NCBI RefSeq assembly: GCF_025685625.1 | Contig: NZ_JAGSYI010000001.1 | Coordinates: 2,337,147-2,401,146 of the forward strand | DNA length: 64,000 bases | Source of the DNA: Acidicapsa acidisoli | GTDB taxonomy: Bacteria > Acidobacteriota > Terriglobia > Terriglobales > Acidobacteriaceae | Direction of reading: 5' to 3' | Part shown: positions 48,445 through 56,892 of the stretch, one piece after another | Layout of the letters: every line of letters starts with the position of its first letter | How positions within the stretch are numbered: position 1 is the stretch's first letter | Translations under genes and position numbers: made by a program | Notes under the pieces: generated by a model | What the model saw: the letters and a program-made list of their open reading frames with translations, nothing else | Databases searched by the model: none | Told to the model about the DNA's origin: nothing

Positions 48445-50274
48445 ATGAAGACTATGATGAAGCTATCCGATTATCTTGTTGAAACTCTGGCGGGATGGGG
48501 TGTACGCCACGCCTTCCTGGTGACTGGCGGCGGCGCCATGCATCTCAACGACTCCTTTGGCAAAGCCAGCGGAATCAGCTATCTGTGCACCCATCACGAG
48601 CAGGCGGCGGCGATTGCCGCCGAAGGTTATGCGCGCGTCACCGGCACTCCCGGAGTGCTGAATGTGACGGCCGGCCCGGGCGGCATCAATGCTTTGAATG
48701 GTGTTTTCGGCGCATGGACCGATTCGATTCCGATGCTGGTGGTTTCTGGCCAGACGAAGCGCGAAACCTGCATGGCGACCTATGGGCGAACCGACCTGCG
48801 ACAGTTGGGAGACCAGGAAGTGGACATCATCTCCATGGTCCGCGGAATCACCAAGTATGCTGTGCTGGTTCAGGATCCGGCATCGATTGCTTACCATCTG
48901 GAGCGCGCGTGGTTTCTGGCCTCCAATGGGCGTCCCGGCCCGGTCTGGCTGGATATCCCTGTCGATGTGCAATCCGCGCAGATCGATCCCGCGACGTTGC
49001 GGCATTATGACCCCAGCGAGGACGCGATTTCAGGCCTGGTTGAAGACGTAGCGGAGGAGGTAGCCAGTGTTTTGGCACTTATCGCCAGGGCTGCGCGGCC
49101 GGTGATCATGGCAGGGACGGGCGTTCGTCTGGCTCACGCCCTGCCGGAGTTTGAACGGGTCATTCGGCAACTGCGCATCCCGGTCACAACGGCCTGGACG
49201 CATGATTTGATCGCCTCGGATGACGAACTGTTTTGCGGCCGTCCGGGAACGATCGGCGAGCGGGCGGGCAATTTCACGGTCCAGAATTCGGATCTGTTGC
49301 TGGTGCTTGGTTCGAGGCTGAATATTCGCCAGGTGAGTTATAACTGGAAGTCGTTTGCGCGGGCAGCCTTCAAGATTCAGGTGGATATTGACGCCGCGGA
49401 ACTGGACAAGCCGACCGTGCGCGCCGACCTGCCGATTCATTGCGATCTGAAGGTATTTCTGGAGGAAATGGCTGCCCAGTTGGAGCGCGGCGGGATATCG
49501 AAGACCTCCGTGGATCATGAGGAGTGGCTGGCGTGGTGCCGCGAACGCCGCTCGCTCTATCCGGTGGTGCGGGATGCGCAGAAAGAAGACGGCCCGCCGA
49601 TTAACTCCTATGGGTTCATTCACAGCCTCTTCCAGAACCTGAAGGATGACGATGTCGTGGTATGCGGCAATGCGACGGCGTGCATTGTGCCGTATCAGGC
49701 AGCGGATTTGAAGAAGGGGCAGCGGCTGATCTCAAACTCCGGCTCTGCTTCGATGGGGTACGATTTGCCTGCAGCGATTGGAGCTGCCGTGGCGCGGGAC
49801 GGGGCGCGGGTGATCTGTCTGGCCGGGGATGGCAGCATTCAGATGAATGTCCAGGAGTTGCAGACGGTGGTTCACAATCAACTGCCGGTGAAGATATTCG
49901 TCCTGGAGAACGGCGGCTACCTTTCTATCCGCTCTACCCAGTCGTCCTTTTTTGGCCGGCTGGTGGGCGAAGGGCAAACCTCCGGGGTTTCGTTTCCTTC
50001 CATGGTCGAACTGGGCAAGGCGTACGGCATTTCGAGCTTCGATATGTATTCGATGAGTGATTTGCCGGCAGTGCTTGCGGAACTTGAAAAGCCGGGTCCG
50101 TCTCTCATTCAGGTTCACCTCGACGTGAGCCAGGGATTTGAGCCGCGTCTTCGTTCGCGGCAGCAGGCCGACGGAACAATTGTGACGCCGAACCTCGAGG
50201 ATATGTACCCGTTCCTTTCTGAGGAGGAACTGGCGAAAAACATGATTGGCATTCCCGAGGAAGTGAAGAAGTAG
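48445..50274 (+). CDS. Thiamine-pyrophosphate enzyme, acetolactate-synthase/YerE-like
   Basis: 609 residues from the ATG at 48445; several nearby ATGs are alternatives. Catalytic Glu in THHEQAAAIAAEGYARVTG, central domain typical of the acetolactate synthase fold, and the TPP/Mg motif GDGSIQMNVQELQTVVHNQ...LENGGY. Stand-alone ALS-like enzymes in CDP-3,6-dideoxyhexose loci include YerE of yersiniose synthesis, which adds a two-carbon unit from pyruvate to the C4 keto group. The CDP-sugar genes of this window (rfbF, rfbG, rfbH) lie 2 kb away. No ilvN-type regulatory subunit or other branched-chain amino acid gene is adjacent, which favours a sugar role. True ALS activity is the alternative. Confidence 0.88.
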   Translation: MKTMMKLSDYLVETLAGWGVRHAFLVTGGGAMHLNDSFGKASGISYLCTHHEQAAAIAAEGYARVTGTPGVLNVTAGPGGINALNGVFGAWTDSIPMLVVSGQTKRETCMATYGRTDLRQLGDQEVDIISMVRGITKYAVLVQDPASIAYHLERAWFLASNGRPGPVWLDIPVDVQSAQIDPATLRHYDPSEDAISGLVEDVAEEVASVLALIARAARPVIMAGTGVRLAHALPEFERVIRQLRIPVTTAWTHDLIASDDELFCGRPGTIGERAGNFTVQNSDLLLVLGSRLNIRQVSYNWKSFARAAFKIQVDIDAAELDKPTVRADLPIHCDLKVFLEEMAAQLERGGISKTSVDHEEWLAWCRERRSLYPVVRDAQKEDGPPINSYGFIHSLFQNLKDDDVVVCGNATACIVPYQAADLKKGQRLISNSGSASMGYDLPAAIGAAVARDGARVICLAGDGSIQMNVQELQTVVHNQLPVKIFVLENGGYLSIRSTQSSFFGRLVGEGQTSGVSFPSMVELGKAYGISSFDMYSMSDLPAVLAELEKPGPSLIQVHLDVSQGFEPRLRSRQQADGTIVTPNLEDMYPFLSEEELAKNMIGIPEEVKK

Positions 50275-50278
50275 ACGA

Positions 50279-50953
50279 ATGCCAAGCGGTTTTGCGCCAC
50301 AGAACCTGATCTTCGACCTGGATGGAACGCTTGTTGATTCTCTGCCTGGGATCGCGTCTTCGATTCAATACGCCGTGCGAAACCATGCGCCGGGTGTGTC
50401 CCTTGCGGAACTTCGCAATCTTGTCGGACCTCCGGTGAGACAGATACTGCGCAAGTTGCTGGCCCCTGTGTCGGACGCGCAACTGGACGACCTTGAGGGG
50501 GAGTTTCGCATTGCGTATGACTCCTGGGGGTGGAAGGAAACAGAAGCGTTTCCGTCGGTTCTTGCCACTTTGCAGTCGCTGCACGGGCAAGGACTGAAGC
50601 TGTTTCTCTTCACGAACAAGCCGGAGTTTGCCGCGACGAAGATCTGCGAAGCGCTCGGGCTGAGGCAGCTCTTTGAGGCCATGTTGAGCAAGGATTCCAG
50701 GCAGCCGGAGTTTGCGTCGAAGACGGAGATGCTGCGGGCCCTGGTGGATGAATATGCATTGAGCAAGGACGCCTGCCTGGTTATCGGGGACGGCCAGGAC
50801 GATTATCTGGCCGCCGTCCAACTTCAGATCGCATTTGTGCACGCGAGCTATGGGTATGGCAGACTAACAACAGTAGATTCAGTGTCGAGCGCGAGGTCGA
50901 TTGACCGGTTCAGCGCGTTGCCTGAATTCTGCGGGAGGCAAAATTTCGCATGA
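50279..50953 (+). CDS. HAD-superfamily phosphatase
   Basis: 224 residues. Motif I IFDLDGTLVDS (nucleophile D13, acid D15), motif II LFTNKP, the Lys of motif III near FASKTEM and motif IV VIGDGQDD. The helical cap matches the phosphoglycolate-phosphatase (Gph/PGMB) subfamily. It begins 4 bp after the TPP enzyme stop and overlaps the NeuB-like gene (ATGA), so a sugar phosphate tied to this pathway is the likely substrate, for example the phosphorylated product of the NeuB-like enzyme. Confidence 0.92.
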   Translation: MPSGFAPQNLIFDLDGTLVDSLPGIASSIQYAVRNHAPGVSLAELRNLVGPPVRQILRKLLAPVSDAQLDDLEGEFRIAYDSWGWKETEAFPSVLATLQSLHGQGLKLFLFTNKPEFAATKICEALGLRQLFEAMLSKDSRQPEFASKTEMLRALVDEYALSKDACLVIGDGQDDYLAAVQLQIAFVHASYGYGRLTTVDSVSSARSIDRFSALPEFCGRQNFA

Positions 50954-52101
50954 TTGACAGGGATATTTTCGAGGATTTGTTTGTTCTCGAAATGGCAAAC
51001 AACCACTGGGGCAAATTGGATCGAGCCCTTAAGATAGTCTCCGAGTTTTCCAAGCTCGTCCGCTTTAACAATGTTAGAGCAGCCATCAAGGTCCAGTTTC
51101 GCGATGTGGACGGATTCGTTCATAGGGATTTTCGGGATCGAACGGATATCCGCTATGTGAATAAGACACTGAAGACGCGGCTCAGGGACGAGGAATTCGC
51201 AACGCTTGTCAAAGCGATTCGCGAATCGGGGTGCATTCCCATGGCGACTCCGTTTGATGAGCGATCGGTGGACTTGTGCGTTGAGCTTGGCATTCCCATC
51301 ATCAAGATTGCGAGTTCGGACCTGAACGACTGGATGCTGATCGAGAAGATTGCAACGACCCGAAAGCCCTGTATCGCATCCACGGGTGGGTCTTCGCTGA
51401 AGGATATGGACGATCTCGTAACTTTTTTTGAGAATCGCAATATTCCTTTGGCGATCAACCACTGTGTGTCACTGTATCCGTCGGAAGACTCGGAACTAGA
51501 GCTTAATCAGGTCGATTTTCTGAAGAACCGGTATCCGAAGCTGACCATTGGATTCTCAACCCATGAGTATCACGATTGGACTTCGTCCATCATGATTGCC
51601 TATGCCAAAGGGGCCCGGACCTTTGAACGGCACATCGATATTGACGACAACGCCATCCAGGTTTCCCCGTATTGTTCGCTGCCGGAACAGGCTGATTCGT
51701 GGTTCAAGGCATTCCTCAAGGCGAAGGAGATGTGCGGAGCGCCGGGCACGCAAAAGCGAGTTCCACCCCGCCGTGAAGTGGAGTACCTTGATTCGCTGGT
51801 GAGGGGAGTCTACGCAAAGACGGATCTGCCGGAAGGGCACATTCTCGCGGACAAAGATGTCTATCTTGCGATTCCGCTGCAAAAAGGGCAAATTTCCTGC
51901 CGGGAATTGATGCGTGGAGAAGTGCTCTTGAAACCGGTGGCCAAGAATGCGCCCGTTCGGATCGATGATATCGATAGCCCTTATGCGTACATTCCGTCGC
52001 TCAAGAAGCTGATTTACAATCGTGGGCTTGATCTTGGGACCGACGGAGCAAAAACAGCGCCGCAGGCGGTCAGCGAAGGGAAGAGTCAAGAGCCAGCCTG
52101 A
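50950..52101 (+). CDS. neuB: NeuB-family PEP-dependent sugar synthase with SAF domain
   Basis: 383 residues. TIM-barrel NeuB core: LFVLEMANNHWGKLDRALKI, PMATPFDERSVDLCVELGIPIIKIASSDLND, STGGSS and FSTHEY. The C-terminal SAF/antifreeze-like domain (about 285-350) reads VYAKTDLPEGHILADKDV and GEVLLKPVAKNAPV. NeuB enzymes condense phosphoenolpyruvate with an N-acetylated hexose or its phosphate to a nonulosonic acid. No NeuA, NeuC or PseB-type genes are in the window, so the acceptor is unclear and may not be a classical sialic acid precursor. Cotranscribed with the TPP enzyme and HAD phosphatase. Family firm, product unknown. Confidence 0.9.
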   Translation: MIDRDIFEDLFVLEMANNHWGKLDRALKIVSEFSKLVRFNNVRAAIKVQFRDVDGFVHRDFRDRTDIRYVNKTLKTRLRDEEFATLVKAIRESGCIPMATPFDERSVDLCVELGIPIIKIASSDLNDWMLIEKIATTRKPCIASTGGSSLKDMDDLVTFFENRNIPLAINHCVSLYPSEDSELELNQVDFLKNRYPKLTIGFSTHEYHDWTSSIMIAYAKGARTFERHIDIDDNAIQVSPYCSLPEQADSWFKAFLKAKEMCGAPGTQKRVPPRREVEYLDSLVRGVYAKTDLPEGHILADKDVYLAIPLQKGQISCRELMRGEVLLKPVAKNAPVRIDDIDSPYAYIPSLKKLIYNRGLDLGTDGAKTAPQAVSEGKSQEPA

Positions 52102-52123
52102 GAAGGCTGTTTCGTCTTAAATG

Positions 52124-52155
52124 CCGCAGGGCCTTCGTTGCTGAAAGCCCTGCGG
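52124..52155. terminator. Bidirectional terminator hairpin between neuB-like and rfbH genes
   Basis: CCGCAGGGC and GCCCTGCGG form a 9-bp stem with a 14-nt loop, 22 bp after the neuB-like stop and 25 bp before the rfbH stop on the other strand. Confidence 0.65.
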
Positions 52156-52180
52156 GAAAGAACACCAATTGCCGTGGCCG

Positions 52181-53509
52181 TTACCCGACGGCGCACCGGC
52201 TGGAGACTTCGTTCAGGCTCTCCACCACGTAATCCAGCATCGGTTGGGTCAATCCTGGGTAGACGCCGATCCAAAAGACGTTGTGGGTGATGAAGTCCGA
52301 GTTGGGAAGGTCACCGACGACGCGTTTTTCGATGTCTCGATAGGCTGGCTGACGCAACAGGTTCCCGCCGAAGAGAAGCCTTGTTCCAATTTTGCGCCCG
52401 TTCAGAAACCGGATGACTTCGTCCCGTTCGAGACCCGATTCCGGCCGCACCGCCATAGGATAGCCGAACCAGCTCGGAACCGATCCGGGTGTCGCCTGGG
52501 GCAGAAGGAATGTCTTCGAGAGGGGCTTGAGCTGCTCGGTCAGGTAGGCGAAGTTGTTCTTGCGTGCTTCGATAAAGCCTTCGAGTTTTTCGAGCTGGGC
52601 TACTCCGGCCGCTGCCTGCATGTCGCTGACCTTCAGATTGTAGCCAAGGTGCGAGTAGGTGTACTTGTGGTCGTACCCATGCGGCAGAGTTCCCAACTGC
52701 CAATCAAAGCGCTTGCCGCAGGTGTTGTCTTTGCCCGGAGCGCACCAGCAATCCCGGCCCCAGTCGCGGAAGGATTCGATTAGCTTCGTGAGTCGCGGCT
52801 GGGAGGTACCCACGCATCCGCCCTCGCCCATGGTGATGTGGTGAGCCGGGTAAAAGCTGAAGGTCGCCAGATCGCCAAATGTGCCCACGCGTCGTCCAGC
52901 GAATGTGGAACCGAGAGCGTCGCAGCAGTCTTCAATGAGCCACAGATTATGTTTGCGGGCGAACTCCGCAACGGCTGCGACGTTGAAGGGATTGCCCAGC
53001 GTGTGTGCGAAGATCAGTGCTTTGGTTCTCGGACTTAGAGCCTGCTCCAGCATCGACACATCGACGTTGTAGGTACCCAACTCAACGTCGACGAAGACCG
53101 GCACCAATCTGTTTTGGATGATTGGATTCACGGTTGTCGGGAAACCCGCGGCAACGGTGATGATCTCGTCGCCGGGTTTGAGTTGACGTTCTCCCAATGT
53201 GGGAGAAGTCAAAACGGAGACTGCAACCAGGTTTGCGGAGGAGCCTGAGTTGACCAGTCGCGCATCCCGCACTCCGACAAACTTGGCGAACTTGAATTCA
53301 AATAATTCGGCAAATCGACCGGCCGTGAGCCAGAAATCCAGTCCGGATTCAATCACGGCGAACATGTCGCGGTCGTCAAAAACCCGCCCAGAAACAGGCA
53401 CAGGGGATTCTCCGGGGGTGAACGACTTTTCGGCGTAGGCTTCTTCGTAGTATTCGGTTGTCAGTTGACGGATCGCGGCCCGGATCTCATCTTTGCGGTT
53501 TGCGCTCAC
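52181..53509 (-). CDS. rfbH: CDP-6-deoxy-4-keto-glucose 3-dehydratase (E1, PMP and [2Fe-2S])
   Basis: 442 residues, DegT/aminotransferase fold. The usual PLP lysine is replaced by His in [14 protein letters not shown], the diagnostic change of the E1/RfbH dehydratase, which uses PMP. The cysteine group [18 protein letters not shown] matches the [2Fe-2S] ligands of this enzyme. It removes the C3 hydroxyl of CDP-4-keto-6-deoxyglucose on the way to CDP-3,6-dideoxyhexoses (paratose, tyvelose, abequose, ascarylose, yersiniose). Its ATG overlaps the RfbG stop. The reductase partner E3 is not obvious in the window. Confidence 0.96.
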   Translation of the reverse strand: MSANRKDEIRAAIRQLTTEYYEEAYAEKSFTPGESPVPVSGRVFDDRDMFAVIESGLDFWLTAGRFAELFEFKFAKFVGVRDARLVNSGSSANLVAVSVLTSPTLGERQLKPGDEIITVAAGFPTTVNPIIQNRLVPVFVDVELGTYNVDVSMLEQALSPRTKALIFAHTLGNPFNVAAVAEFARKHNLWLIEDCCDALGSTFAGRRVGTFGDLATFSFYPAHHITMGEGGCVGTSQPRLTKLIESFRDWGRDCWCAPGKDNTCGKRFDWQLGTLPHGYDHKYTYSHLGYNLKVSDMQAAAGVAQLEKLEGFIEARKNNFAYLTEQLKPLSKTFLLPQATPGSVPSWFGYPMAVRPESGLERDEVIRFLNGRKIGTRLLFGGNLLRQPAYRDIEKRVVGDLPNSDFITHNVFWIGVYPGLTQPMLDYVVESLNEVSSRCAVG

Positions 53510-54627
53510 GCCTGTACTCCGTTTGATCCAGAATTCTTGACAGCCCGCGCGAGCGCGTGGTCGCCGCGATCTTCATACGCCTGGATCTGCGCGATGGTGA
53601 ACTGATGCATATCGTGTTCCTTCGATTTTAGTCTGTACCATTTTGCGGTCATCGCAAGCGCCTCTTGAAGCCTCAGTTTGGGAGCCCAGCCAAGGCGATG
53701 TTGCGCTTTGGACCAATCGAGCTTCAGAGTGTGCGCTTCATGCGGCTGTGCTGTATCTTCAAGTTCCCAGCTTGCGCCGTCGCCCCAGACCTCGGCGAGT
53801 TGGCGCACGATCCACTCAACCGGTTGCGCGTCCGATTGCTCCGGCCCGAAGTTCCAGGCCTCGCCACCTGCGACGCCCTCGTCGTATGAGGTCTCTGCGA
53901 CGCGGATGTACCCTCGCAGCGGCTCCAAAACATGCTGCCAGGGGCGAATCGCGCGGGGATTTCGTATTCGTACAGGGCGCCCCTCGATGAATGCGCGGAT
54001 GATGTCGGGAACAAGCCGGTCCTCAGCCCAATCCCCTCCGCCGATTACGTTTCCTGCGCGAACGGACGCGATCGCGACTCCGTGCCGGCTGTAGGCTGCC
54101 GGATTAAAAAACGAATTTCGGTAGGCGGACACCACCAACTCGGCGCACGCCTTGCTGTTGCTGTAAGGATCGTAGCCGCCCAATCTGTCCGTCTCACGAT
54201 AGGGCCATTCCCACTCCCGATTTTCGTAGCACTTATCTGTGGTGACAACGACAACAGCACGCACACTGTCGGTATTGCGAACAGCGTCCAGTACGCTTGC
54301 AGTACCTATTACATTCGTCGTGTAGGTGCCAATCGGGTCGTCATACGAACTGCGCACGAGCGGCTGCGCAGCTAGATGGAAGACAATTTCGGGTCGATGC
54401 TCGAGCAAGGTCTTCTTGACCAGGTCGGTATTTCGTATGTCTCCAATCACCGAGCGCATGCCACGTTCTACCGCAGCATCCTGAAAGATATTCAGCCTGG
54501 TTGGAGGATTCAGCGCAAGACCGCAAAGTTCCGCGCCTTTCTGCTGCAGCCACAAGGACAGCCAGCTTCCTTTGAAGCCAGTGTGCCCGGTCAGTAGCAC
54601 CCGTTTGCCGCTCCAGTTCATTCCCAA
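53506..54627 (-). CDS. rfbG: CDP-glucose 4,6-dehydratase
   Basis: 373 residues. NAD-binding GHTGFKGSW (about 14-22), [12 protein letters not shown], catalytic VTTDKCYEN and Y-x3-K in YSNSKACAE, then [19 protein letters not shown] and [17 protein letters not shown], all diagnostic of RfbG/DdhB. It converts CDP-glucose to CDP-4-keto-6-deoxyglucose. It overlaps RfbF by 10 bp and RfbH by 4 bp, giving the operon rfbF-rfbG-rfbH on the minus strand. Confidence 0.97.
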   Translation of the reverse strand: MGMNWSGKRVLLTGHTGFKGSWLSLWLQQKGAELCGLALNPPTRLNIFQDAAVERGMRSVIGDIRNTDLVKKTLLEHRPEIVFHLAAQPLVRSSYDDPIGTYTTNVIGTASVLDAVRNTDSVRAVVVVTTDKCYENREWEWPYRETDRLGGYDPYSNSKACAELVVSAYRNSFFNPAAYSRHGVAIASVRAGNVIGGGDWAEDRLVPDIIRAFIEGRPVRIRNPRAIRPWQHVLEPLRGYIRVAETSYDEGVAGGEAWNFGPEQSDAQPVEWIVRQLAEVWGDGASWELEDTAQPHEAHTLKLDWSKAQHRLGWAPKLRLQEALAMTAKWYRLKSKEHDMHQFTIAQIQAYEDRGDHALARAVKNSGSNGVQA

Positions 54628-55394
54628 ACCTTCCAGGGGGCTGAACCGCTGCCCCAGAGAGCCTCCAGAACGGCGCGGTCATGGACAGTATCCATAGGCT
54701 GCCAGAACCCGGGATGCTTGAAAGCTGCGACATTGCCTTCCTTGGCGATCGTCTCTATTGGCTCTCGTTCCCAGATGGTCGAATCGTCTTTGAGGTAATC
54801 ACCTACTTTGGGAGACAAGACAAGGTAGCCGCCATTGACCCACCGTCCATCCCCCTTTGGCTTTTCGGCAAAAGACAAAACAGTTCCATCGTCGTCCAAA
54901 TCCAACGCCCCGAATTTTCCAGTGGGCTGCACTGCGGTGAGACTCACTAACTTGCCGTGCCGTTTATGGAATTCGATGAGTTCTGCTATGTTGACATCCG
55001 CCAGACCGTCGCCATAGGTAAAGCAGAACATCTCTTCGTCTTTCACAAAGGGAAGAACACGCCGTAGCCTGCCGCCGGTCATCGTCTCTGCTCCGGTGTC
55101 AACCAGGGTAACGCGCCATCGTTCAACGCCACTCCTGTGGCACTCGGTGGTGCCTTTTTCCAGATCGAAAGTTACATCGGAAGAGTAGATGAAGTAGTTG
55201 GCAAAGAACTCCTTGATCATGTAGCCCTTATATCCCAGGCAGATGACGAAGTCATTGATTCCAAAGGAGGAATAGATCTTCATGATGTGCCATAGGATCG
55301 GCTTACCGCCAATTTCGACCATAGGCTTGGGACGGAGTGTAGTTTCTTCACTTAAGCGGCTGCCGAGCCCTCCCGCCAGGATAACTGCCTTCAT
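54618..55394 (-). CDS. rfbF: Glucose-1-phosphate cytidylyltransferase
   Basis: 258 residues. MKAVILAGGLGSRLSEETTLRPKPMVEIGGKPILWHIMKIYS is the RfbF/DdhA signature (G-G-x-G-S-R-L...R-P-K-P). It makes CDP-glucose from CTP and glucose-1-phosphate, the first committed step of 3,6-dideoxyhexose synthesis. Length matches the family. First gene of the rfbF-rfbG-rfbH operon; the promoter should lie in 55395-55663. Confidence 0.98.
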   Translation of the reverse strand: MKAVILAGGLGSRLSEETTLRPKPMVEIGGKPILWHIMKIYSSFGINDFVICLGYKGYMIKEFFANYFIYSSDVTFDLEKGTTECHRSGVERWRVTLVDTGAETMTGGRLRRVLPFVKDEEMFCFTYGDGLADVNIAELIEFHKRHGKLVSLTAVQPTGKFGALDLDDDGTVLSFAEKPKGDGRWVNGGYLVLSPKVGDYLKDDSTIWEREPIETIAKEGNVAAFKHPGFWQPMDTVHDRAVLEALWGSGSAPWKVWE

Positions 55395-55663
55395 TCTTCG
55401 TTCCTGATTCTTTCCAGCACCAATACTGTGCTAATCATTTGCCGCGCGGCGACCGCGATTCGAACAGCCTTTTCCGATTTTAGATGAGTCTGGCGATCAG
55501 AGATACCTCACCTAAGCGCTTGGTATCATGGATATGGAAAGAAAGCTCGGATGCTGCCCTTTCGGATATTGGCCTGCTAGTCCTCGGCGCTCCTGGCGAA
55601 GGAAAATCTGACGACGCCGGGACCATCTGCCTTGTGTAGATACGCGGGAACAAGAAGGGAATC
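55395..55663. promoter_or_regulatory. Divergent region between rfbF and the GT9 gene
   Basis: 269 bp with both start sites pointing outward. No dyad or RNA motif recognised; holds the promoters of the CDP-sugar operon and the GT9 gene. Confidence 0.4.
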
Positions 55664-56776
55664 ATGAAGCGGGGTAAAGCGACCAACAGGCTTGTCGATT
55701 TCTATCTCGGGATTCCGGTGCTCAACTCCTTGGCGACTGTCCGGCGAAAACGCAGTCTCCCCAGAAATCCCGTTCGGATAGGTTTGCTTTTCAATCCCGC
55801 TTTAGGCGATACTCTGCTCGCTTCCGCAGTCGTGCAGGACATTCGGGCTCTTTATCCGAACGGGAAGCTGATCTTGTTTGCTACCACCGCGAATGCGGCA
55901 GCCGCCAGATTGCTCCCAGAGATAGATGCCATCGAAACTCTTCCGATTACGCGTCCACTTGAAGCCGTGCGAATGCTCCGCCGATCAAGACTGGATCTTA
56001 TGCTAGATTTCAGCGCCTGGCAGCGGATCACGGCACTGTATACGCTCTTGTCGGGAGCCAAATTCACTGCGGGATTTGAGCGCAGGAAACAGTATCGTCA
56101 CCGTGGATACGATAAGACGGTGCCTCATCAGGGAGACTGTCATGAATTGGAAAATCTGCGCCGGCTGACGCGCTCTCTGGGAGCCATTGCTCATGCCGCA
56201 CCACGGCTAAAGATCCCGGATGTGCCACTTCCAGAGGTTTTCTCGCAAACGGAAGAAGTCATTCTTTTCCATCCGTGGGCCTCGGGCGCAAAGAGCTGGC
56301 TCCGGGAGTGGCCGGAGGAAAACTGGGCAGGCCTTGCACGAGAATTGATGGCGCCCGGGCGCAGCATCCTGATTACCGGCGCGCCGTCCGACGAGCCTCG
56401 TTGTCAGACACTCAGCCGAAGGCTGGCCGCCGATGGGATCGCAGTGCAGATTCTGATCGGGCGTACCGGAATCGGTGAAGTCGCTTGCGTACTCAAGCGG
56501 GCAAAGATGCTCATTAGTGTGAATACGGGGATCATGCACCTCGGCGCAATCCTGGGTACTCCCACGATTTCCATCAATGGTCCAACCTCCGCAGAACGTT
56601 GGGGGCCGATCGGACCCAGGGTAGCGAACGTCTGTCCTCCCGATGGCAGCGGCGGCTTTCTCGATCTGGGTTTTGAGTATCGGGGAAGACCTACGGATGT
56701 AATGAACAAAATCTCAGTTGTCGATGTGATGTGTGCCGTGAACAGTTACGCGCAATTACGATTGGCGCCGAGCTAG
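55664..56776 (+). CDS. GT9-family glycosyltransferase (heptosyltransferase-like)
   Basis: 370 residues. The opening VRIGLLFNPALGDTLLASAVVQDIRALYP matches the GT9 nucleotide-binding start, and the C-terminal half has ILFHPWASGAKSWLREWPEENWAGLARELM and NTGIMHLGAILGTPTISINGPTSAERWGP, the 'H-L-a...P-t-v..fGpT....W.P' signature of WaaC/WaaF. It probably transfers a heptose or hexose to a lipid-A core or polymer. Plus strand, opposite to the flanking rfb and wza blocks. Confidence 0.92.
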   Translation: MKRGKATNRLVDFYLGIPVLNSLATVRRKRSLPRNPVRIGLLFNPALGDTLLASAVVQDIRALYPNGKLILFATTANAAAARLLPEIDAIETLPITRPLEAVRMLRRSRLDLMLDFSAWQRITALYTLLSGAKFTAGFERRKQYRHRGYDKTVPHQGDCHELENLRRLTRSLGAIAHAAPRLKIPDVPLPEVFSQTEEVILFHPWASGAKSWLREWPEENWAGLARELMAPGRSILITGAPSDEPRCQTLSRRLAADGIAVQILIGRTGIGEVACVLKRAKMLISVNTGIMHLGAILGTPTISINGPTSAERWGPIGPRVANVCPPDGSGGFLDLGFEYRGRPTDVMNKISVVDVMCAVNSYAQLRLAPS

Positions 56777-56841
56777 TTGTTGGCGATTAGTCTCAACGGA
56801 GTTTAGCTCAGGAGTTCGGCCCAGATAAGATACGATGCAAA

Positions 56842-56881
56842 GCGAGGTTGAGACCGCCTGACTACGCGGCCTCAACCTTGC
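56842..56881. terminator. Bidirectional terminator hairpin between GT9 and wza-like genes
   Basis: A stem of about 15 pairs (GCGAGGTTGAG... with ...CTCAACCTTGC), one internal mismatch and one G-U pair, with an 8-nt loop. It lies between convergent stops at 56776 and 56893. Confidence 0.65.
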
Positions 56882-56892
56882 CTTGTTCCTTA

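Noticed and set aside
49030-49623. 197-codon minus-strand open frame inside the TPP enzyme gene
   Set aside because: Antisense to conserved TPP motifs and itself motif-free.
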